From NCBI GenBank assembly GCA_052390415.1, contig JBQTGY010000089.1, positions 1-38,921 of the forward strand: a stretch of 38,921 bases of DNA, given 5' to 3'. The position numbers and the translations under genes were made by a program. Position 1 is the stretch's first letter. The number at the start of each line of letters is the position of its first letter. Below, in pieces: positions 33,976-38,921 of this stretch. Below the pieces are notes generated by a model, which saw only the letters and a list, made by a program, of their open reading frames with translations, did not search any database and was not told the DNA's origin. This stretch comes from JANNWF01 sp052390415. GTDB taxonomy: Bacteria; Pseudomonadota; Gammaproteobacteria; Xanthomonadales; Xanthomonadaceae.

Positions 33976-33999
33976 GGTGGCGAATTCGAATCCGCCACC
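33976..33999. repeat. Near-perfect 24-base palindrome
   Basis: GGTGGCG, A, ATTC (33976-33987) and GAAT, C, CGCCACC (33988-33999) match as reverse complements except at one pair (33983 with 33992), with no spacer. Zero spacing favours a protein-binding site or cruciform over an RNA terminator. It lies 48 bases after the phasin stop in transcription direction. Confidence 0.65.
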
Positions 34000-34007
34000 G
34001 GCTGGTT

Positions 34008-34035
34008 CAAGAAACTACATCCAAGAAACTACATC
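34008..34035. repeat. Tandem 14-base duplication
   Basis: CAAGAAACTACATC occurs twice in a row (34008-34021 and 34022-34035) without mismatch, just beyond the phasin stop at 34047. An exact, abutting duplication is typical of recent slippage or of a paired binding site. Confidence 0.8.
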
Positions 34036-34046
34036 AAGACACTGAA

Positions 34047-34706
34047 TCAATCGGTCGCGTCAGTGATCGGCGCGACAACGGGCTTGGCGGCCGGCTTGCT
34101 CGCTTTGGCAGCCTTGGTTGGCGCGGCGGCCTTGGGCGCGGTGACACTCTTGGTGGCCTTCTTGGCGACTGGTTTGGCGACAACCTTGGCGGCGGCTTTT
34201 GCGGCCGGCTTGGAAGCGGGCTTGGCGGCTGCCGGTGCAGCAGACTTGCTGCCAAGCTTGCGCAGCTCGGCATTCAATTGGTCGACGCGTTGAATCAGCG
34301 CTTTCAAATCGTCGCGACCAGGAACGCCCAGGCGCACCAACGCGCGCTGCACGCGGTCCTCGAACACTTTTTCCAGCTTGTCCCACGTATCAGCGGCGCG
34401 CTCTTTCACTTGACCCACGCGGCTTTCAACGGCGTCGCGCACGGCGTCAACTTTGCCGGTCGCCAGATTGCGGGTGCGTTTCTCAAGATTTACACCTTCT
34501 GCAACCAGCGACTCGAACATCTTGGTGCCTTCACCCTGGGCGCGACCAAATGCTCCCATGCCGGCCATCCAGATCTGCTGGGCCGAATCCATGATCGACT
34601 TCGACAGCACTTCGGCTTTCGCTTGCAAAAGCTCGGCCGGATTCTTGGCCTTCGGCGACGCTTTTTCGCTTGACTTGCCTTTTGCAGCGGACTTGAACTT
34701 GGCCAT
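34047..34706 (-). CDS. Phasin (PHA-granule-associated family), long tail
   Basis: A 219-residue PhaF-type phasin. Residues about 25-140 carry the helical core (SAQQIWMAGMGAFGRAQGEG, then KMFESLVAEGVNLEKRTRN, DTWDKLEKVFEDRVQRALVR), parallel to the shorter phasin at 28259-28711. A heptad-like segment at about 128-150 (LKALIQRVDQLNAELRKL) could be a coiled coil for oligomerisation. Residues about 155-210 are a Lys/Ala/Pro repeat tail with many AKPAAK-type units, a DNA-binding style tail. Such proteins coat storage granules and can link them to the nucleoid. The start is ATG 34706, with GAGAGGG upstream. It is divergent from the DadA-like gene across 117 bases. Confidence 0.9.
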   Translation of the reverse strand: MAKFKSAAKGKSSEKASPKAKNPAELLQAKAEVLSKSIMDSAQQIWMAGMGAFGRAQGEGTKMFESLVAEGVNLEKRTRNLATGKVDAVRDAVESRVGQVKERAADTWDKLEKVFEDRVQRALVRLGVPGRDDLKALIQRVDQLNAELRKLGSKSAAPAAAKPASKPAAKAAAKVVAKPVAKKATKSVTAPKAAAPTKAAKASKPAAKPVVAPITDATD

Positions 34707-34823
34707 CGGGTTTCCCTCTCCAAAGTGATTGCTGTGCCCGAACGAATCCGGGCGGCGTGGCGCGAAGTGTGAGCTTCGCATCTAGAATATTCACACTACG
34801 TCGCGAGCCGATTGACGATCCAG

Positions 34824-36125
34824 ATGACGCCCCATCCCAAGCGCGCACTGGAGCCGGTCCAGGGTAATCGTTCGCAAGAGAAATCCGACGTGATCGTCAT
34901 CGGTGCTGGAGTGATTGGACTCGCCTGCGCGCACTACTTGCGGGAGGCTGGGCGCAGCGTCCGAGTGCTCGAGCAGACAGAGGTTGGCGCGGGCAGCTCG
35001 CACGGCAATTGCGGCACCATCACGCCTAGCCATGCGCCGCCACTCGCCGCTCCTGGTGTTGTTGTCCAGGCATTACGCGGCATGTTGCACGCGGACTCGC
35101 CTCTGTTTATTCGCAGCCGATTTGATCCGGCCTTGTTCGCCTGGTTGTGGCGATTTTCGCAACGCTGCAATCGTCGTGATTGGCTTGCGTCCGCGCGAGC
35201 GCGGGCGAGCCTGTTGAATCACTCTCGCCGCCTGCTCCCCGATCTGATTCGACGCTTCGACCTGCAATGCGAGTTCGTGGAAAGTGGTCTGGTTTACGCA
35301 TTCCGCGAGGACGCGACAGTACGACGGTACGCCGCCGAAGTGGAGCACTTGCAACAGCTGGGCATCGCGGTCGAACAGTGGGATGCATCGCGATTGTTGG
35401 CCGAAGAGCCTGCGCTGAAAGCGGGTGTCGCGGGCGGTATGTACTTCCCTGGCGATGCATGTCTGCGACCAGACCGCTATGTCGCCGAGCTGGCGCGCAT
35501 CGTCGTGAAGGGCGGTGGCGTCATTGAAGCGGGTTCAAAGGTGCAGAACTTCAGTGCCGATGATCGGCAAGCTGCGGTGCGGCTGGTTGATGGGCGGACG
35601 TACCTGGCCGATCGCGTGGTGGTCGCTACCGGGGCCTGGACTCCTCAGTTGCTGGCGCCGCTTGGCCTCTCGATACCGATTCAGCCGGGCAAGGGCTACT
35701 CGATCACCTACAGTCGACCCGCTTTGGTGCCGCGCCGGCCGCTGGTGCTGAAGGAACCATCGGTGTGTGTGACCACGTGGGGTAGCGGGTTCCGACTGGG
35801 AAGCACCATGGAGTTCTCGGGCTATGACAACCGTCTCAACCGCACTCGGCTGGATGCTCTGCGACGCGGCGCGCACGTGTTTCTGCATCACCCCGAGGGA
35901 CCGGAGCTTCAGGAAGAGTGGTTTGGTTGGCGGCCGATGACCTGGGACGACCTGCCAATGATCGGGACCGCGCCAGGACATCCACGCCTGTTTCTCGCCT
36001 GTGGGCACGGCATGTTGGGCGTCAGCATGTCGGCGGCGACCGGCCAGTTGCTCGCCGATCTTGTTTGTGAGCGGCCGCCGAGCATCGATCCGCAGCCGTT
36101 CTCGCCGCACCGATTCGCGGGTTAA
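34824..36125 (+). CDS. FAD-dependent amino-acid dehydrogenase (DadA-like)
   Basis: A 433-residue flavoprotein of the DAO/DadA family that oxidises D-amino acids or related amines. The N-terminal dinucleotide fold is VIVIGAGVIGLACAHYLREA, ending in VLEQ. The family's GSSHGNCGTITPSHAPPLAA segment, VVVATGAWTPQLLAPLGLSI and PGKGYSITY regions, and the C-terminal FAD-binding ACGHGMLGVSMSAATGQLLA are all present. Length and order fit D-amino-acid dehydrogenase (432 in E. coli DadA). No alanine racemase or proline-racemase gene is adjacent, so the substrate is open; a hydroxyproline-pathway member is also possible. ATG 34824 was chosen over TTG 34812. It ends 156 bases before the NIDO gene. Confidence 0.85.
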   Translation: MTPHPKRALEPVQGNRSQEKSDVIVIGAGVIGLACAHYLREAGRSVRVLEQTEVGAGSSHGNCGTITPSHAPPLAAPGVVVQALRGMLHADSPLFIRSRFDPALFAWLWRFSQRCNRRDWLASARARASLLNHSRRLLPDLIRRFDLQCEFVESGLVYAFREDATVRRYAAEVEHLQQLGIAVEQWDASRLLAEEPALKAGVAGGMYFPGDACLRPDRYVAELARIVVKGGGVIEAGSKVQNFSADDRQAAVRLVDGRTYLADRVVVATGAWTPQLLAPLGLSIPIQPGKGYSITYSRPALVPRRPLVLKEPSVCVTTWGSGFRLGSTMEFSGYDNRLNRTRLDALRRGAHVFLHHPEGPELQEEWFGWRPMTWDDLPMIGTAPGHPRLFLACGHGMLGVSMSAATGQLLADLVCERPPSIDPQPFSPHRFAG

Positions 36126-36158
36126 GGCTTGTCCGCATTGCTCAGGCGCAATGACGAA

Positions 36159-36187
36159 TTGTTTTCGTCACCGGACGGGTCTATCGT
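36159..36187 (+). promoter_or_regulatory. Candidate promoter for the NIDO-domain gene
   Basis: TTGTTT (36159-36164) and TATCGT (36182-36187) are separated by 17 bases, the standard sigma-70 spacing. They would give a leader of about 90 bases before ATG 36282. Neither hexamer is perfect. Confidence 0.35.
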
Positions 36188-36281
36188 CTAGCCACACTCA
36201 AAGCTGGCCGACTTCGCGTAGCGATTGGATTGCTGCCGCTTGCGCCGTCATCGGCTAGTGACCACTTGAAAGGTAGTCGCC

Positions 36282-38921
36282 ATGGCCACTCGATTGATTC
36301 GCGCGTTTGCGTTTGCCAGTTTGCTGCTGCTGGCTTTTTCGGCAATGGCGCAAAGCCAAACCCAGGCCATCGTCTCGGGTTTCAACGCCAATACCCTGCC
36401 ACGCAATGACGATGGCTCCACTGGCCCGGTGCCGATGGGGTTTTCGATCAACTTGTTTGGTGTCACCGTTGATCGTTTGCACGTCAACAACAATGGCAAT
36501 GTGACCTTTGGAGCAGCGCTTTCGGCATTCACGCCATTCCCGCTGTTGGCCACCGACCAACTGATCGTTGCGCCCTTTTTTGCCGATGTCGATACCAGCG
36601 TCGCGGGTGACCCGGTGACCTACGGCGTCGGGACCTTCGAGGGTCGCCCAGCCTTCGGTGCCAACTGGATCAATGTCGACTATTTTCCAAGTAGCAGTAC
36701 GCACTCCAATCGCAACAGTTTCCAGTTGATTCTGGTGAGCCGGGCTGATCGCCGTAGCGGCGATTTCGACATCGTTTTCAACTACGGGCAGATTCGTTGG
36801 GAAGCCGGAACCGCGTCGGGAAGCGACGTCAACGGTCGCGGTGGAAGCTCAGCGCGCGCGGGCTTTGCGATTGGCCGCGGCGCGCCGGGGTCGGCCGTCG
36901 AGTTGATCGGCTCGGCCAGCAACGGGGCCTTCATCGATGGCAATGCATTGGCACTGATCAGCAATCGCCGTGGTTCGACGGTCAATGGTCGTTATGTGTA
37001 TGAGATTCGTGGTTCCGATGCGGCCGCGCAAGTAGGTGCCTTGACGCCCTTCGCCAACGCGCCCAGTCAAGCCGCGGTCGCCAGTGGCAATGGCCGTTTT
37101 GTGGTCTTCCAAACCATGGCTACCAACCTGGTAAGCGGATCGCCGTCCGGTGTTTCCCAAATTCTGCGCGTGGATACGCAAACCGGTGCGGTCACTCGTA
37201 TCAGTGTTGACAATGGTGGCACCGCGATCAACGGCAATGCGACCGAGCCCACGATTTCCAACGACGGTAACTTTGTCGTCTTCGTCGCACCAGCGGCGGT
37301 ACCACAATCCTTGCTAGGTGAGAGCCGCAAGGCGCGCGAGGAGCGCATGAAGACCAGTGGCTCGGCCTTGATGCTGCGAAACCTGTTGACCGGCAGCACC
37401 CAGATGGTGGCGCCCGCCGCCACGGCCGGGGCTGGAACCGCGCCGCAGATTTCCGCCAACGGCAATGCGCTGGTGCTGACACGCGAAACGACGAACGCCG
37501 CTCAGGGACAGGTGGGACAGCGCAACATCTACCTGGTGCCGTTGATTCGCAATGGCAACGCGGTGACAGCCGGCCCTGAACGGTGTGTCACCTGCAAGTC
37601 GGTGGCAGCCAACGGTAGCGACACCACCACCAACAGCAATGGCGTGGCCGGCAAGCCCAGCATTTCCGCCGATGGTACATGGGTGGCCTTCGAAACGACC
37701 GCGAAGAATGTGTTGGCCAGCACACCGGCTGCGTGCCCGAACAGCGGTACCAACATGAATCTGCGCAACATGCTGACTGGCGTGGTTCTGCCCGTCAGCG
37801 CCCCTGCAGCCGGCGGTAATTGCGGCGCAGCGGGCGGCAACAGTGCCGGTGGCGACATCGACCTGTCGGGACTGCGGTTAGCGTTCGAAACGGACTTGCC
37901 GCTGGTTCCAGGAGATGCCAATACCACCCGCGACGTTTACGTCTTTGATGTCACCCAAAAAACGGTTGAGCGGGTCAGTCAGACGGCCGCCGGCGCCAGT
38001 GGCAATGGTGCGAGCACGCAGGCGACCATGTCGGGTGACGGTCGCTTCGTGGGATTTGTCACCGCTGCGACCAATCTTGATCCGACCAGCGCCGATACCA
38101 ATGGTGTCGCTGATCTGGTAGTCGTGGAGGTCGAAGAAAAGCGGGTTTCACGCTTGGCCACCACGGATTCGGGTCAACAAGCGGATGGCAGTGCCAACCG
38201 GCCAAGTTTCAACTTTGACGGTAGCCGTCTTTCATTCGATTCCGCCGCCGGCAACCTGGCGGCAGGTGCGGTGGCTGGTCAGTTGGGTGTGTATCAGCGC
38301 GCCAATCCACTGTCGATCCCGAACCCCGAGTTGCTGTCTGCCACGTGGTGGGATCCCAGTGAAAGCGGGTGGGGCCTGTTCACTGCTGATCAAGGCAACG
38401 TGCTGGCGACAGGCTGGTTTACCTACGACAGCGATGGCGAGCCGACGTGGTTCCTGTTGACGCCGTCGGGGCGCGGCGCCGATGGCAGCTATGTCGGATC
38501 GATCGAGCGGTACACCGGCGTGCCTTTTGATCGCACGCCGGGCAACGCAGCCGAAACCAGCGCCATTCTGGGTCAAGGCAGTGTGCGTTTCAGTGGTACC
38601 GAGCAGCTCAGTTTGACCTACACCGTCAACGGCACCACGCAAACCAAGTCCTTGAGCCGCTTCCCATTTGCTGCCAGTGAACTGCGCTGCACCGCGTCGC
38701 CGACTCCATCGCGCGCCACGGCCACCAATTTCAGCGACTTGTGGTGGGGCGGCGCGACCGGCTCGGTGGGCTGGGGGCTGCACATGAGTCATATCGACAA
38801 CAATCTGTTCGCGACCTGGTACACCTACGACAGTGATCGTGAGCCAGTATTTTTTGTGGCGGTGACGTCACGGCAGCCCAACGGAACATTCACCGGATCA
38901 CTTTTCCGGCAGCCCAATGGC
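36282..38921 (+). CDS. Secreted NIDO/propeller protein, 3' end beyond window
   Basis: At least 880 residues, with no stop before the window end. A signal peptide (1 to about 23, ending SAMAQ) predicts export. Residues about 45-245 form a NIDO domain (GFSINLFGVTVD, VNNNGNVTFG, QLIVAPFFADVDT, then NSFQLILVSR and FDIVFNYGQIRWE). The next about 430 residues are propeller-type repeats with SxDGxxVxFxT phrases (ISADGTWVAFETTAKN, SGDGRFVGFVTAATN, FNFDGSRLSFDSAAGN). From about residue 680 two copies of a C-terminal repeat occur (SESGWGLFTADQGN with WFTYDSDGEPTWF; and SVGWGLHMSHIDNN with WYTYDSDREPVFF). This repeat is common in large secreted xanthomonad proteins. AAAGG precedes the ATG. It is likely a surface or extracellular protein of unknown role. 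Confidence 0.88.
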   Translation, partial: MATRLIRAFAFASLLLLAFSAMAQSQTQAIVSGFNANTLPRNDDGSTGPVPMGFSINLFGVTVDRLHVNNNGNVTFGAALSAFTPFPLLATDQLIVAPFFADVDTSVAGDPVTYGVGTFEGRPAFGANWINVDYFPSSSTHSNRNSFQLILVSRADRRSGDFDIVFNYGQIRWEAGTASGSDVNGRGGSSARAGFAIGRGAPGSAVELIGSASNGAFIDGNALALISNRRGSTVNGRYVYEIRGSDAAAQVGALTPFANAPSQAAVASGNGRFVVFQTMATNLVSGSPSGVSQILRVDTQTGAVTRISVDNGGTAINGNATEPTISNDGNFVVFVAPAAVPQSLLGESRKAREERMKTSGSALMLRNLLTGSTQMVAPAATAGAGTAPQISANGNALVLTRETTNAAQGQVGQRNIYLVPLIRNGNAVTAGPERCVTCKSVAANGSDTTTNSNGVAGKPSISADGTWVAFETTAKNVLASTPAACPNSGTNMNLRNMLTGVVLPVSAPAAGGNCGAAGGNSAGGDIDLSGLRLAFETDLPLVPGDANTTRDVYVFDVTQKTVERVSQTAAGASGNGASTQATMSGDGRFVGFVTAATNLDPTSADTNGVADLVVVEVEEKRVSRLATTDSGQQADGSANRPSFNFDGSRLSFDSAAGNLAAGAVAGQLGVYQRANPLSIPNPELLSATWWDPSESGWGLFTADQGNVLATGWFTYDSDGEPTWFLLTPSGRGADGSYVGSIERYTGVPFDRTPGNAAETSAILGQGSVRFSGTEQLSLTYTVNGTTQTKSLSRFPFAASELRCTASPTPSRATATNFSDLWWGGATGSVGWGLHMSHIDNNLFATWYTYDSDREPVFFVAVTSRQPNGTFTGSLFRQPNG

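Larger units (their letters stand above)
33746..34046. other. Palindrome-rich intergenic region
   Basis: No convincing gene lies in these 301 bases. From the phasin end, in minus-strand order, it holds a 14-base tandem repeat (34008-34035), a 24-base near-perfect palindrome (33976-33999), an 11-bp-arm inverted repeat (33909-33965) and a short palindrome TTTCTTC/GAAGAAA (33892-33908). A tRNA was considered and rejected. Confidence 0.7.

Noticed and set aside
33979..33996. A tRNA T-arm-like stretch containing TTCGAATCC
   Set aside because: The stem next to the TTCGAAT loop has two A-C mismatches, and no acceptor, D-arm or anticodon arm can be built around it. It is part of a 24-base palindrome instead.
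33815..34045. A 76-codon plus-strand frame in the palindrome-rich gap
   Set aside because: Its residues are read through the inverted repeats and tandem repeat, it has no ribosome binding site, and it ends just next to the convergent phasin stop. It is better explained as repeat DNA.
1..38921. CRISPR array, rRNA, prophage or intact insertion sequence
   Set aside because: No regularly spaced repeats, no rRNA or tRNA core sequences, and no transposase, integrase or phage structural proteins were seen on either strand.

Overview
The window looks like a chromosomal segment of a high-GC gammaproteobacterium, most likely in the order Xanthomonadales (Lysobacterales). The reasons are a single-chain RlmKL, the nagZ-hpt-methylthioinosine phosphorylase string, a xanthomonad-type DUF2007 membrane protein, duplicated 'SGWG' C-terminal repeats on a secreted protein, and frequent GTG/TTG starts. 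No rRNA, tRNA, CRISPR array, intact transposase or prophage was found. The placement is an inference from gene content, not from a marker-gene comparison.

Layout. Positions 1-228 hold no convincing gene, only a 14-bp-arm inverted repeat and a possible repeat or element edge. From 229 to 9634 all genes are on the minus strand. In transcription order they are acyl-CoA thioesterase II (tesB), a DUF2007 membrane protein, an M13 (PepO-like) lipoprotein metallopeptidase, an ECF sigma factor fused to a membrane domain, the N-degron leucyltransferase Bpt, a secreted endonuclease/exonuclease/phosphatase protein, a membrane-anchored transglutaminase and a secreted propeller-like protein. From 9699 to 15626, on the plus strand, are an acyltransferase-3 membrane protein, a secreted SGNH hydrolase with an EF-hand-like loop, a single-pass proline-rich protein and an unusual Lnt-like protein with a long C-terminal extension.

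An AmpD-like amidase (minus) is divergent from a plus-strand housekeeping run at 16539-24775. That run contains MOSC protein, small hydrolase, RlmKL, PmtA-like methyltransferase, RlmD, CYTH protein, NagZ, Hpt and methylthioinosine phosphorylase. Several of these genes overlap by 4-7 bases, which suggests translational coupling. NagZ and the amidase point to cell-wall recycling; the phosphorylase and Hpt form a purine-salvage pair. A two-receiver response regulator and aquaporin Z follow.

The most distinctive part is 27250-34706. An acyl-CoA-binding protein and a TetR regulator are divergent from a 661-residue two-domain reductase that I recognise as an alcohol-forming fatty acyl-CoA reductase of the Marinobacter type. 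Two phasins with Lys/Ala/Pro-rich tails lie on either side of this locus, each within about 2.4 kb of it. Together they suggest fatty-alcohol or wax-ester metabolism and possibly lipid granules. This region also holds several strong palindromes. The right end holds a DadA-like oxidoreductase and a large secreted NIDO/propeller protein that runs off the window.
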